A stretch of 64,000 nt of DNA, from contig NZ_QNTQ01000018.1 in the NCBI RefSeq assembly GCF_003298775.1, positions 35,748 to 99,747 on the forward strand, written 5' to 3'. A model generated the notes under the pieces. It did not search any database, was not told the DNA's origin, and was given only the letters and a program-made list of their open reading frames with translations. Positions 52,780 to 62,056 of this stretch are shown piece after piece. Both the position numbers and the translations under genes were made by a program. Within the stretch, counting starts at the first letter, position 1, and every line of letters starts with the position of its first letter. The DNA comes from Rhodosalinus halophilus. GTDB lineage: Bacteria > Pseudomonadota > Alphaproteobacteria > Rhodobacterales > Rhodobacteraceae.

Positions 52780-52940
52780 GCGCGTCCTCCCTTTGCGGCG
52801 AGAAGGGCATGGGTGCGGCACCGGGTCAAGCCGCCCGCGTTGACCGCGGGCCGGGGGATCGCCATGATTCGGGCAAGATTGCCTGCCAGGATGGTGCGGG
52901 TGGAAAGAAGGGCGGACGGGCAGTGCAGGCGGGGCAAGCT

Positions 52941-53999
52941 GTGACCGGCGGGATCGGCCGCGCGCCGCGCGTGACGGCGGTGACCTGCGTGAAGAACGAG
53001 GGGCCGTTCCTGATCGAATGGATCGCGTGGAACCGGCTGATCGGGGTGACCGACTTCCTGTTCTATTCGAACGACTGCACCGACGGGACCGATGCACTGC
53101 TGGACCGCCTGGCAGAGCACGGCCTGGTGCGCCACCTGCCCAACCCGGCGGAGGGCCGCAACTACCAGATGGAGGCCCTGAAGGCCGCCGCGCGGGATCC
53201 CGTGGTCACCGGCGCCGACTGGATCTGGATCGCGGACGTGGACGAGTTCCTGAACATCCATGCAGGCGACGGCACGATCGCCGCGCTGATCGCGGCCTGC
53301 GGCGATCCGCAGGCGATTTCCGTCAGTTTCCGCTTCTTCGCCAACGGGGGCGTCGAGCGGTTCGAGGACCGCCCCGTCGTCGCGCAGTTCACCCGAACGC
53401 ACAACCCCGACATCTGGTGCGGCGAGACGGCGATCGAGGTCAAGACACTGGTGCGGCGTGATTTTCCGCTGCAGTACTTCGGCGCGCACCGACCCTTCCT
53501 GCGCAAGGGCCTGCCGGCCGAGCGGCGCCCGCGCTGGACGGACGGCTCCGGGCGGCCCGTCCAGCACCGCTTTCTCGTGGCGGCCAATCCGCGGCGCATC
53601 CGCAAGTTTCCCGCGAAGGGGGCAAGGGTGCACGCGACGCTCAACCACTACGCGCTGCGCGCGCTCGAGAGCTACCTCGTCAAGAACGACCGCGGCGACG
53701 TGAACCGCGCCCATCGCGCCTTCGACGACACCTACTGGCGCGAGCGCAACGACGACGCCTGCGAGGAGACGAGCCTCCTGCGCCACCTGCCCGCGCTGGA
53801 GCGCGAGATGGAGGCGCTCAAGGCGCTGCCCGGGGTCCGCGCGCTGCATGAGGAGGCGGTGGCGCGGCACCGTGCGCGCGCGGCCGACCTGCTGGAGCGG
53901 CCGGCGTATCGCGCGCTGCGCGATCGTCTGCGCGCGGCGCCGCCCATGTGCCCGGCCGAGGAGGCGCTGATCGCGGAGCTGGGGCTCGAAGAGGCATGA
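52941..53999 (+). CDS. GT2_4-type glycosyltransferase, paralog 1
   Basis: This protein of about 352 residues is of the Glyco_tranf_2_4 (PF13704) kind. The N-terminal strand VTAVTCVKNEGPFLIEWIAWNRLIGVTDFLFYSNDCTDGTDALLDRLAEHG and the metal-binding DVDEF (residues 99-103, followed by LNIHAGDG) define it. Later blocks FRFFANGGVERFEDRPVVAQFTRTH and HATLNHYALRALESYLVKNDRGDVNR are shared with two paralogs downstream. The start is uncertain: GTG 52941 is used; an in-frame GTG at 52923 is possible. The stop overlaps the sulfotransferase start (ATGA). The likely product is a surface glycan linkage; donor and acceptor are unknown. Confidence 0.85.
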   Translation: MTGGIGRAPRVTAVTCVKNEGPFLIEWIAWNRLIGVTDFLFYSNDCTDGTDALLDRLAEHGLVRHLPNPAEGRNYQMEALKAAARDPVVTGADWIWIADVDEFLNIHAGDGTIAALIAACGDPQAISVSFRFFANGGVERFEDRPVVAQFTRTHNPDIWCGETAIEVKTLVRRDFPLQYFGAHRPFLRKGLPAERRPRWTDGSGRPVQHRFLVAANPRRIRKFPAKGARVHATLNHYALRALESYLVKNDRGDVNRAHRAFDDTYWRERNDDACEETSLLRHLPALEREMEALKALPGVRALHEEAVARHRARAADLLERPAYRALRDRLRAAPPMCPAEEALIAELGLEEA

Positions 54000-54619
54000 G
54001 CCGGGTGCGCGTTGTCAACCTCGGGCTGCCCAAGTCGGGCACGACGACCTTCAACAAGGCGCTCGCCGCCTCGGGGCTGACAGTGGCCGACCATCGCATC
54101 CGCCCGCGGCAGACGCCCGACCGCGCGCTGCACGGCGTCTTCGTGGGCGACCTCATGTATCGCGGCTATTTCGGCTCGGGCGATCCGTTGGCCTTCTTCG
54201 AGGGGTTCGACGCGATCTCGGAGACGAGTGTGATGCGGCGCGGCGTGAACTTCTGGCCGCAGACCGATTTCGGGCTGATCGAGGCGCTGCGGGAGCGCCA
54301 CCCTGACCTGCGCTTCGTCGCCACGCGACGGCCCACGGCGGATATCTGCGCCTCGATGGCGGGGTGGTCGAACATGCTCGACCGGCTGCCGGTCTACGAG
54401 ATCCCGGGGCTGCCCAGGGGCTACGGCCGGGAGGAAGACGAGCGCGCGCGCTGGATCGACGCGCATTACGCCTTTCTCGCGCGGATCTTCGCGGGCTCCG
54501 ACGCCTATCTCGAGCTCGATGTGGCGGCGCAGGACGCGGCCGAACGCCTCTCCGCCCACCTCGGCCTCGAGATCGCGTGGTGGGGCCGGGCCAATGCGCG
54601 CAGGGAGACGGCGGGCTGA
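53996..54619 (+). CDS. Sulfotransferase family protein
   Basis: This 207-residue protein has the 5'-phosphosulfate-binding motif LPKSGTTT at residues 11-18 and a 3'-phosphate-like segment RFVATRRPTADICASM. Such proteins move a sulfo group from PAPS to a carbohydrate or lipid. It is rather short, at the lower end for the family. It is locked between two glycosyltransferase genes (ATGA at its start, TGATG at its end), which suggests that the glycan made by this cluster is sulfated. Confidence 0.86.
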   Translation: MSRVRVVNLGLPKSGTTTFNKALAASGLTVADHRIRPRQTPDRALHGVFVGDLMYRGYFGSGDPLAFFEGFDAISETSVMRRGVNFWPQTDFGLIEALRERHPDLRFVATRRPTADICASMAGWSNMLDRLPVYEIPGLPRGYGREEDERARWIDAHYAFLARIFAGSDAYLELDVAAQDAAERLSAHLGLEIAWWGRANARRETAG

Positions 54620-56916
54620 TGCGCATCGTGCTGCATGTCGGGCTGGACGCCTGGGCGGTGGAGCGGCTGCGCCGGATCATGTCGGCCCGGCGCGACGGGC
54701 TGGCGAAACAGGGCGTGCTCTTTCCCCGCACGCCTGGGGCGAACAATCACACGCGGCTCTTCATGGCGGTGAGCGACCCGGAGCGCCCGGACCTTCTGCG
54801 CGCCAGCCGGGGCTTCGCCGATCCGGCGGCGCAGGAGGGGCTGCGCCACGAGCTGGCAGCGGGCCTTGCGAGGGAGGCCGAGGCCGCGCGGCCCGAGGTC
54901 ATGGTGCTCTCCGCCTGGCAGCTCGGGCAGCGGCTCTCGGAGCGCTCGGAGCTTGGGCGCCTGCGCGCGCTGCTCGCGCCCTTGTCCGAGCGGATCGAGG
55001 TGGTCGCGCATGTGGAGGATCCCGCGCGGATGCTGGCGCGCCACTACGCCGCGCAAGTCTTCGACGGGCGGGCCGTGCCGCTCACCCAGGAGCTCGCGCT
55101 GGGGGAGGATTGGTGGGAGGCCGCGCGCGCCACAGCCCCCGCGCCAGACCCTGCGCGGGCGATCTTCCCCGAGGTGCAGGGGCCGCCCCACTGGCTCGAT
55201 CTCGCGCGTTTCACGCAGGAGTGGGGCGCGGTCTTCGGCGCCGGGGCCGTGCGGCTGCGGGCGGTCGACGACGCAACCCTCGCCGTGCCGACAGCGACCA
55301 GGGAACTGGCCGCGACGCTCGGTCTGCCCGCCCTGCCCGGCAAGGCGGAGCCCGAGGCCCGCCCGGCCGCGCCGGCCGCGGCGTGGCTGGCGCGCGCGCG
55401 GGCGATGAACGCGCTCTTTCTGCGCTACATCGAGCGCAAGGAGGCGATCCTGCCGCGTCAGCTCTGGCGCCGGATGCTGGGAGAGCTCGAGATTGCGGGG
55501 CCGGCGACCGATCCCGGCAGTCTCACGTCCATCTCGCGCCGCTTCGCGCCGGATCTCGCGCGCCTCGCGGAGGAACACGGCCTCGACCCGGCCGCGCTCG
55601 CGCCGCCGCCCGAGGCCCCGCCCTGGAAGGAGGCCGACCCGCAGGAGGGGTTCCGCGCGACGCAGTATCTGCTGGCCTTCCGCCCCCGCATCGACCGGAC
55701 GACCGAGGAGGCCCGCCAGGCGGCGGCGCCCGCCGCGCCGCCGCAGGCCACCCATCTGCCGCCGCTCGCGCGCGCCAACCTCGCGCGGCTGCAGAACAGC
55801 CCCTTCGCCCCGCACAACCGCCTGGGCCATGTCGACGAGAGCGCGCTCGCCGCGCCCTTCGCGCCGGCGCCGCCGCGGCGCCTGCCCGAGGGCAGTTCCG
55901 GCCGGGTCATCATCGCCTGCATGAAGAACGAGGCGCCCTATATCGTCGAGTGGGTCGCCTATCACCGCGCCATCGGCATCGACAGCTTCCTGATCTACAC
56001 CAACGACTGCGACGACGGCACCGACGCGATCCTCGCGCGTCTGGAGGAGCTGGGCGTCCTCGAGCATCGGCGCAACGACGACTGGTCCGGCAAGTCGCCC
56101 CAGCAGCATGCGCTCAACCGTGCGCTCTCGGAGCCGGTGGTGCGGGACGCCGAATGGATCCTGCACATCGACGTGGACGAATTCGTGAACGTGCGCTGCG
56201 GCAACGGCACGCTCGACGACTTTCTCGCGCGCGTGCCCGAGGCCACCAATGTCGCCATGACCTGGCGGCTCTTCGGTCACGGCGGCGTCGAGCGGGTGGA
56301 GGATCGCTTCGTGATCGAGCAGTTCACGCGCTGCGCGCCGCGCTTCTGCCCAAAGCCGCACACGGTCTGGGGCTTCAAGACGATGTTCCGCAACATCGGC
56401 GCCTATTCCAAGATGAGCTGCCACCGGCCCAACAAGCTCGCGCCCGGCTACGAGGACCGCGTGCGCTGGGTGAACGGGTCGGGCGCCGACATCACGGCCG
56501 AGGTCGCCCGGAACGGCTGGCGCAGTTCGCAGAAGTCGGTGGGATACGACCTGCTTCAGCTCAATCACTACGCCCTGCGCTCGGCCGAGAGCTTCCTGAT
56601 CAAGCGCCAGCGCGGCCGCGCGCTGCATGTCGACCGCGCAATCGGTCTCAACTACTGGATCCGCATGGACTGGGACGACGCCACCGACGTCACCATCCAG
56701 CGCAACCTGCCGAGGCTCCGGGCCGAATACGACCGGCTGATGGCGGACGAGAGGCTCCGGCGTCTGCACGCCGCGGGGCTCGCCTGGCACCGGGCGAAGG
56801 CAGAAGAGCTGCGCGCCACGCCGGAATTCGCCGACCTTTTCGCCCAGGCCCTGCGCACGCGCCTGACCGGGGCGGAGCGCGTCGCCTGGTCGCTCGCGCT
56901 CGACATGGAGAGCTGA
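54619..56916 (+). CDS. Two-domain protein: degenerate sulfotransferase-like domain fused to GT2_4 glycosyltransferase
   Basis: This 765-residue protein has two parts. Residues 1 to about 250 start MRIVLHVGLDAWAVERLRRIMSARRDGLAKQGVLFPRTPG and NHTRLFMAV, which align by eye with sulfotransferase-like proteins of the type HIGxxKTGTTxIQ...GVLYPR...NH, but the PAPS-binding KTGTT is replaced by DAWAV. A Pro/Ala-rich linker (about 360-430) follows. The C-terminal half (from about 432) is a GT2_4 glycosyltransferase: VIIACMKNEAPYIVEWVAYHRAIGIDSFLIYTNDCDDGTD, DVDEF at 518-522, TWRLFGHGGVERVEDRFVIEQFTRC and LLQLNHYALRSAESFLIKRQRGRA. It is the second paralog in the cluster, coupled by TGATG to the gene before. 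Confidence 0.82.
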   Translation: MRIVLHVGLDAWAVERLRRIMSARRDGLAKQGVLFPRTPGANNHTRLFMAVSDPERPDLLRASRGFADPAAQEGLRHELAAGLAREAEAARPEVMVLSAWQLGQRLSERSELGRLRALLAPLSERIEVVAHVEDPARMLARHYAAQVFDGRAVPLTQELALGEDWWEAARATAPAPDPARAIFPEVQGPPHWLDLARFTQEWGAVFGAGAVRLRAVDDATLAVPTATRELAATLGLPALPGKAEPEARPAAPAAAWLARARAMNALFLRYIERKEAILPRQLWRRMLGELEIAGPATDPGSLTSISRRFAPDLARLAEEHGLDPAALAPPPEAPPWKEADPQEGFRATQYLLAFRPRIDRTTEEARQAAAPAAPPQATHLPPLARANLARLQNSPFAPHNRLGHVDESALAAPFAPAPPRRLPEGSSGRVIIACMKNEAPYIVEWVAYHRAIGIDSFLIYTNDCDDGTDAILARLEELGVLEHRRNDDWSGKSPQQHALNRALSEPVVRDAEWILHIDVDEFVNVRCGNGTLDDFLARVPEATNVAMTWRLFGHGGVERVEDRFVIEQFTRCAPRFCPKPHTVWGFKTMFRNIGAYSKMSCHRPNKLAPGYEDRVRWVNGSGADITAEVARNGWRSSQKSVGYDLLQLNHYALRSAESFLIKRQRGRALHVDRAIGLNYWIRMDWDDATDVTIQRNLPRLRAEYDRLMADERLRRLHAAGLAWHRAKAEELRATPEFADLFAQALRTRLTGAERVAWSLALDMES

Positions 56917-56918
56917 GC

Positions 56919-57614
56919 ATGGACGGCGCAGGCGAGGACGACCGCGGCTACATTCGCTCCAGGGGCCTGCGCATCCCGAAGGATGCGCGTTTCATCGCCG
57001 GCCGGACGCGCCGCAACCTGCGGGCCGACGCCTACGAGAAAAGGGAAAGCGACGCCGTCCTGCGCGTGGTCAGACCCGGCGACCGCGTGCTCGAGCTTGG
57101 CGCGGGCATCGGCTACATGTCCGCGCTGATCGCGACGCGCACGAAGGCCGCGCATGTCACCAGCTTCGAGGCGAACCCGGCGCTCATCCCCTTCATCGCC
57201 GAGGTCCACCGCGCGAACGACGTGACCAACACCACCGTGCACAACGCCCTGCTCGCCCCGGAGGCCGGCCCGGCCCGCAGGTTCCACATCCGCGAGGACT
57301 TTCTCGCCTCCTCGCTCGACCCGGACGCGGCCGGCGGCGTGACCGGCACCGAAGAGGTCGAGGTCCGCGCGCTCCCCGCCGTGCTCGAGGAGGTGCGGCC
57401 CGACGTGCTGGTCTGCGACATCGAGGGGGCCGAGGCCGAGCTGCTGCCGGCGGGCGACTGGACGGGGCTGCGCGCCGCTGTGATCGAGCTGCATCCGCAA
57501 TGGATCGGGCAGGCGGGCGTCCAGGCGGTGTTCGACGCGATGCAGCGCGCAGGCCTGACCTATTTCCCGCGCGCCTCGCAGGCCAAGGTCGTGACCTTCC
57601 GCAAGGGCTGTTGA
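56919..57614 (+). CDS. FkbM-family methyltransferase
   Basis: This 231-residue methyltransferase has the SAM-binding motif VLELGAGIGYMSALIA (around residue 53) and the FkbM-type blocks VTSFEANPALIPFI, LVCDIEGAEAELLPAGDW and AAVIELHPQWIG. FkbM enzymes often O-methylate sugars in capsule, LPS or glycolipid clusters. The gene starts 2 nt after the bifunctional glycosyltransferase gene and overlaps the third glycosyltransferase gene by TGATG, so it is an integral member of the cassette. Confidence 0.87.
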   Translation: MDGAGEDDRGYIRSRGLRIPKDARFIAGRTRRNLRADAYEKRESDAVLRVVRPGDRVLELGAGIGYMSALIATRTKAAHVTSFEANPALIPFIAEVHRANDVTNTTVHNALLAPEAGPARRFHIREDFLASSLDPDAAGGVTGTEEVEVRALPAVLEEVRPDVLVCDIEGAEAELLPAGDWTGLRAAVIELHPQWIGQAGVQAVFDAMQRAGLTYFPRASQAKVVTFRKGC

Positions 57615-58669
57615 TGCGGATACTCGCCATCCTGACGGTGCGCAACGAGGGCGCCTTCCTGCTCGACTGGCTCGCCCATCACACCGCCGCCGGGGTGACG
57701 GATTTCCTCGTCTTTTCAAACGACTGTCAGGACGGCACGGAGGCGATTCTCGACCGCCTCGCCGCTCTGGGGCGGGTCGAGCACCATCGCAACCCGCCAC
57801 CCTACGACAGGCAGGGCGTGCAGTTCACGGCGCTCAACCGCGCGGCGGAGCTCGAGATCACGCGCCGCGCGGACTGGATCCTGCCACTCGACATCGACGA
57901 GTTCGTCAACGTCCATGCAGGCGACCGCAGGCTGACGGCGCTGATCGAGGCCCTGCCCGAGGCCACGGCGATCACGCTCACCTGGCGGCTCTTCGGCAAC
58001 TGCGGCGTGGTCGCCTACGAGGACCGGCCGGTGACGGAACAGTTCACCCGCGCCGCGCCCGAGGTCATCTGGTGGCCCTGGCGTGCGGCGATGTTCAAGA
58101 CGCTCTACCGCAACGACGGCACCTACGCGAAGCCGGGCGTGCACCGTCCGCGCGCGCCGGACCCCGCGCGCCTGGACGCCGCGCGCTGGTACGACGGGCA
58201 CGGCCGCGCGCTCGGCGCCGCGTTCCGGACCCGGCGCGTCTTCTCCGATTTCGGGCAGCCCAACTTTGGCCTCGCGCAGCTCAACCATTACCCGCTGGGC
58301 GCGATGGAGAGCTTCGTGCTCAAGGCCGATCGCGGCCGTGCCGTGCATGCGGCTGACCGGCTGGGCCTCGACTACTGGGTGGAGCGGAACTACTGCACCG
58401 ACGAGGATCGCAGCATCGCGGCGCTGGCGCCTGCGGCGCGGGCGATCCGCGCCGAGCTCGCGGCCGACCCCGAACTCGCCGCCCTGCACGCCGCGGCCGT
58501 CGAATGGCGGCGCGCGCGCTTCGCCCAGCTCATGGAGGACGAGAGCTGCCGCGCGCTCATGGGGCGGCTTCTGGTCACCCCGCCCTCGCGCCCGGTGCCG
58601 CGGGATGTCGCGCTTCGGCTCATCGCGCACGCGCGGCGCGCGCGCTCCCGCGCCGCGTCAACGCCATAG
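57614..58669 (+). CDS. GT2_4-type glycosyltransferase, paralog 3
   Basis: This 351-residue protein has the same layout as paralogs 1 and 2: MRILAILTVRNEGAFLLDWLAHHTAAGVTDFLVFSNDCQDGTEAILDRLAALG, then DIDEF at 93-97, then LTWRLFGNCGVVAYEDRPVTEQFTRAAPEV and LAQLNHYPLGAMESFVLKADRGRAVHAADRLGLDYWVERN. It is the last gene of the cassette. The three paralogs differ enough that each may make a different linkage. No polymerase, flippase or export gene is next to them. Confidence 0.86.
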   Translation: MRILAILTVRNEGAFLLDWLAHHTAAGVTDFLVFSNDCQDGTEAILDRLAALGRVEHHRNPPPYDRQGVQFTALNRAAELEITRRADWILPLDIDEFVNVHAGDRRLTALIEALPEATAITLTWRLFGNCGVVAYEDRPVTEQFTRAAPEVIWWPWRAAMFKTLYRNDGTYAKPGVHRPRAPDPARLDAARWYDGHGRALGAAFRTRRVFSDFGQPNFGLAQLNHYPLGAMESFVLKADRGRAVHAADRLGLDYWVERNYCTDEDRSIAALAPAARAIRAELAADPELAALHAAAVEWRRARFAQLMEDESCRALMGRLLVTPPSRPVPRDVALRLIAHARRARSRAASTP

Positions 58670-58765
58670 GAACAGGCGCTTTCTCACCCAATTTCGCCCA
58701 AATGCTCTAGTATCCGGTGCGGCATGGGCCCTAACACCGCTATGCAGCGCGCCACGGAGACACGC

Positions 58766-59701
58766 ATGCAGGATGCTCCCGACCTCGACTCGCGCCCGCT
58801 CGCCGGGTTGTCGCGGGCCGAATGGCTGGATCGCCTTTCCGAGCTCACGGTCGAGAACGGCCATTTCGCCGTGCTGGGTCCGCGGCACATGGCGAGCTAC
58901 ATCGACCACGGCGGCACGCTGCTGGTCAGCTTCGAGACCGTGGAGGGAATCCGCGCGCTCTCCGAGCGCGAGGAGCCGCTGGGCTGGCAGATGGTGCGCG
59001 GCCACGGCTGGTCGCATCTGGCGATCATCGCGCAAAGCGACACCTGGTATCGCGATGTCGCGGTCTACGACTACTTCGACCGGCTGATCGACGATGGCTT
59101 TTTCGAGGACTTCGACCGCGTCCTGTTCTATGGCGCGGGGCCCTGCGGCTATGCGGCCGCCGCCTATTCGGTGGCGGCGCCGGGGGCGTCGGTGCTGGTG
59201 ATCCAGCCGCAGGCGACCCTCGATCCGGAATTCGCCGAATGGGACGATCGATTCGTCGAGATGCGCCGCACCTCGTTCAGCGACCGTTTCGGCTATGCGC
59301 CGGCGATGATCGACGCCGCGATCGAGGTCTTCGTCGTCTACGACCCGCACGAGACGCTCGACGCGATGCACGCGACGCTTTTCCAGGGCGACAACGTGAT
59401 CCGCCTTCGGCTGCGCAACATGGGGGGCGCGATCCAGGGCGACCTGATCGGCATGGGGCAACTCGAGCCGATGCTCGCCGCCGCCGGCGCAGGCGTTCTG
59501 GACCGCGAGCTCTTCTACGAGCAGATGCGTGCCCGGCGCGATCACCTGCCATACCTCCGCCGCCTGCTCGCCCGCGTCGAGGAACGCGACCACCCGCGAC
59601 TGGCCTGGCGGCTGTGCCGGAACGTGAGCGATCGCCTGAACGCGCCGCGCTTCGCCAAACGGATGCAGAAGCTCGAGGCGATGCTGGGCGAGGACGCCTA
59701 G
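58766..59701 (+). CDS. Conserved protein with GxGxCGYAA motif, unknown function
   Basis: This protein of about 311 residues belongs to a group I remember from roseobacters under the misleading name 'phosphoadenosine phosphosulfate reductase'; no reductase Cys-containing tail is visible. The centre reads [45 protein letters not shown], like an alpha/beta-hydrolase-type elbow after a strand. The N-terminal [26 protein letters not shown] is also conserved in my memory. ATG 58766 is used because GGAG lies 6 nt upstream; ATG 58724 is an alternative. The stop overlaps the next gene's stop as CTAG. Its position after the glycan cassette may be incidental. Confidence 0.75.
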   Translation: MQDAPDLDSRPLAGLSRAEWLDRLSELTVENGHFAVLGPRHMASYIDHGGTLLVSFETVEGIRALSEREEPLGWQMVRGHGWSHLAIIAQSDTWYRDVAVYDYFDRLIDDGFFEDFDRVLFYGAGPCGYAAAAYSVAAPGASVLVIQPQATLDPEFAEWDDRFVEMRRTSFSDRFGYAPAMIDAAIEVFVVYDPHETLDAMHATLFQGDNVIRLRLRNMGGAIQGDLIGMGQLEPMLAAAGAGVLDRELFYEQMRARRDHLPYLRRLLARVEERDHPRLAWRLCRNVSDRLNAPRFAKRMQKLEAMLGEDA

Positions 59702-59973
59702 CCCATGCGGTCGGAGATCGCCGCGCGGATCTCCTTCTGGAAGGCGCCGATCGTGCCGCCTATGACCAGCAGCACGGGCGAGACGTCGTCGGAGACCAAT
59801 ACCAACAGGATGGCGGCGGCGAGCAGCATGGTGGCGAAGGCGGCCACCCGGCGACCGCCCGCGTCGGGCATCCTCTCCTCGCCGAGCACGCGATAAAGCG
59901 CCTCGGTCACCTGGTCCTGCACATAGGGCGTGGCCGCACCCGCCACCCCTGCGACGATCAGCGTGAAGAGCAT
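59698..59973 (-). CDS. Small membrane protein
   Basis: This 91-residue protein has two hydrophobic segments: [17 protein letters not shown] at the N-terminus and [35 protein letters not shown] in the middle. A charged stretch with [10 protein letters not shown] lies between them. The family is unknown. ATG 59973 is supported by GGAGGAAGG 8 nt upstream; GTG 59979 is in frame. It lies between the unknown gene at 58766 and pyrC, with its stop overlapping the former as CTAG. Confidence 0.72.
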   Translation of the reverse strand: MLFTLIVAGVAGAATPYVQDQVTEALYRVLGEERMPDAGGRRVAAFATMLLAAAILLVLVSDDVSPVLLVIGGTIGAFQKEIRAAISDRMG

Positions 59974-60078
59974 GGGCACCTTCCTCCGGACGGCTCACAG
60001 CCTTGTGCCGCAAGAGCCGCCGCCGGGCAATCTTTCCCGCACTGGCGCGGGCCGCGCCGATGGGGTAATCGCGGGCGC

Positions 60079-61119
60079 ATGACGACGACCCTGACCCTTC
60101 GCCGCCCCGACGACTGGCACCTGCACCTGCGCGACGGCGCGATGCTGGAGGGCGTGCTGCCGCATACGGCGCAACACTTCGCCCGCGCCATCGTGATGCC
60201 GAATCTCGTCCCCCCGGTCGTCACCGGCGCACAGGCCGCCGCCTACCGCGACCGGATCATGGCCGCGCTGCCGGAGGGGATGAACTTCACCCCCCTTATG
60301 ACGCTCTATCTGACCGAGGAGACGGATCCCGAGGACGTGGTGCGCGCCCATGCCGAGGGGCTGGTGACGGCGGTCAAGCTCTACCCCGCGGGCGCCACGA
60401 CGAACTCCGCCTCGGGCGTGCGCGACTTCGGCCGCGTGCGCGGCGTGCTCGAGCGGATGGCCGAGGCGGGCGTGCCGCTCTGCGTGCACGGCGAGGTAAC
60501 GGATGCGGACATCGACATCTTCGACCGGGAGGCGGTGTTCATCGAGCGGGTGCTGGACCCGATCCGCCGCGCCACACCCGGCCTGCGCGTGGTGATGGAG
60601 CATGTGACGACCGCCGATGCGGTCGCCTACGTCAGGAGCGCGGAGCAGGATCTCGGCGCCACGATCACGGTCCATCACCTGGTCATCAACCGCAACCACA
60701 TCCTCGCCGGCGGCATCCGCCCGCACTACTACTGCCTGCCCGTGGCCAAGCGCGAGACGCACCGCCAGGCGCTGCGCGCCGCGGCCGTGTCGGGCGATCC
60801 GCGCTTCTTCCTGGGCACCGACAGCGCGCCGCATGTGGACGCCGCGAAGGAGACCGCCTGCGGCTGCGCGGGCATCTTCACGGCGCCCAACGCGCTCTCG
60901 GTGCTGGCGGAGGTTTTCGAGGCCGAGGGCGCGCTCGACCGGCTCGAGGGCTTCGCCGCGCTGCACGGCCCCGCCTTCTACGGCCTGCCGCCCAACGAGG
61001 AGCGCATCACGCTGACAAAGGGGGCGCCCGTGGAGCTTCCCGAACGGATCGAGACGGGCGACGGTCCGGTGACCGTGTTCGACCCGGGCTTCCCGCTGCA
61101 CTGGCACGTCACCGGCTGA
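60079..61119 (+). CDS. pyrC: Dihydroorotase, class II
   Basis: This 346-residue zinc amidohydrolase closes carbamoyl-aspartate to dihydroorotate in pyrimidine synthesis. Metal-binding DWHLHLRDG (His14, His16), the carbamylated-lysine region [39 protein letters not shown] and GTDSAPH are all present, as in E. coli PyrC. pyrE follows after 78 nt, so the two pyrimidine genes are likely co-expressed. Confidence 0.96.
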   Translation: MTTTLTLRRPDDWHLHLRDGAMLEGVLPHTAQHFARAIVMPNLVPPVVTGAQAAAYRDRIMAALPEGMNFTPLMTLYLTEETDPEDVVRAHAEGLVTAVKLYPAGATTNSASGVRDFGRVRGVLERMAEAGVPLCVHGEVTDADIDIFDREAVFIERVLDPIRRATPGLRVVMEHVTTADAVAYVRSAEQDLGATITVHHLVINRNHILAGGIRPHYYCLPVAKRETHRQALRAAAVSGDPRFFLGTDSAPHVDAAKETACGCAGIFTAPNALSVLAEVFEAEGALDRLEGFAALHGPAFYGLPPNEERITLTKGAPVELPERIETGDGPVTVFDPGFPLHWHVTG

Positions 61120-61197
61120 GCGCTCTTCCGCCCTGACGGGCGTCATCGCTGCGAGGACGCCCGCGAGGGCGGACCGAGCCCACCCGCAGGAGACCGC

Positions 61198-61872
61198 ATG
61201 ATCACCACCGCCCCGCCCCCGCAGGAGATCGCCCGCCTCGCCGCCCGGATGCTGCTCGAGGTGAAGGCTGTGCATTTCAACGCCGAGGAGCCCTTCACGC
61301 TGGCCTCCGGCCTGCCCTCGCCCACCTACATCGACTGCCGCCGCCTCATCGGCTTTCCGCGGGTGCGCGCGGCGCTGATGGACCATCTCGCCGCGACCGT
61401 GCTGCGCGAGGCGGGCTTCGAGCGCTTCGACGTGGTCGCGGGCGGCGAGACCGCCGGAATCCCCTTCGCCGCGATGGTGGCCGAGCGCCTGGCGCTGCCC
61501 ATGGCCTACATCCGGAAGAAGCCCAAGGGCTACGGCCGCAACGCGCGCATCGAGGGCGTGATGCACGAGGGCGACCGCGTGCTGCTGATCGAGGATCTGG
61601 CCACCGACGGGGGCTCCAAACTCTCCTTCGTCGAGGCGATTCGCGAGGCGGGCGGGGAGTGCGCCTTCACCGCCGTCATATTCGCCTACGGCATCTTCCC
61701 CGAGGGCGAGGCGAAGCTCGCCGATGCCGGCGTGCGGCTTCTGTCGCTCACCACATGGCGCGACGTTCTGGCCGAAGCCCGTGAAACCCAAGCCTTTTCA
61801 CAGGCGACTCTCGACGAGGTCGAGGCCTTCCTCGACGCGCCAAGAGCCTGGCAGGAGGCGCGACGCCGATAA
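61198..61872 (+). CDS. pyrE: Orotate phosphoribosyltransferase
   Basis: This 224-residue PyrE transfers phosphoribosyl from PRPP to orotate to give OMP. The PRPP-binding motif is [17 protein letters not shown], and substrate-site pieces [31 protein letters not shown] and [19 protein letters not shown] are present. The ATG lies just after an AGGAGACCGC ribosome site. It completes a local pyrC-pyrE pair upstream of dnaB. Confidence 0.96.
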   Translation: MITTAPPPQEIARLAARMLLEVKAVHFNAEEPFTLASGLPSPTYIDCRRLIGFPRVRAALMDHLAATVLREAGFERFDVVAGGETAGIPFAAMVAERLALPMAYIRKKPKGYGRNARIEGVMHEGDRVLLIEDLATDGGSKLSFVEAIREAGGECAFTAVIFAYGIFPEGEAKLADAGVRLLSLTTWRDVLAEARETQAFSQATLDEVEAFLDAPRAWQEARRR

Positions 61873-61923
61873 GCCGCCGGGCGTGGCTGGCGCGGCACAG
61901 TCCGCATTCAGGACCGCAACATC

Positions 61924-61953
61924 TTGACGAAACCCTCCCTTTGGCCACCATAT
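61924..61953 (+). promoter_or_regulatory. Weak candidate promoter of dnaB
   Basis: TTGACG at 61924-61929 is followed, after about 18 bp, by CCATAT, a poor -10 match. It lies about 105 bp before the dnaB start, in the only gap between pyrE and dnaB. A DnaA-box-like CTATCCACA lies further down at 61979-61987. Confidence 0.35.
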
Positions 61954-62056
61954 TGCGTGGCGACGGAGGACTCACAGCCTATCCACAGCTTATACCGTTT
62001 GCCCTGATCGCCCGGCCGCGGCTATGCGGTCCGGACCAAAGAACAAGAGGGCAGTC

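Noticed and set aside
54519..57614. A continuous plus-strand frame suggesting one giant protein joining the bifunctional glycosyltransferase and FkbM genes
   Set aside because: Only its last part is the real FkbM protein; the rest is an out-of-frame reading of the glycosyltransferase gene, which has its own stop at 56916.
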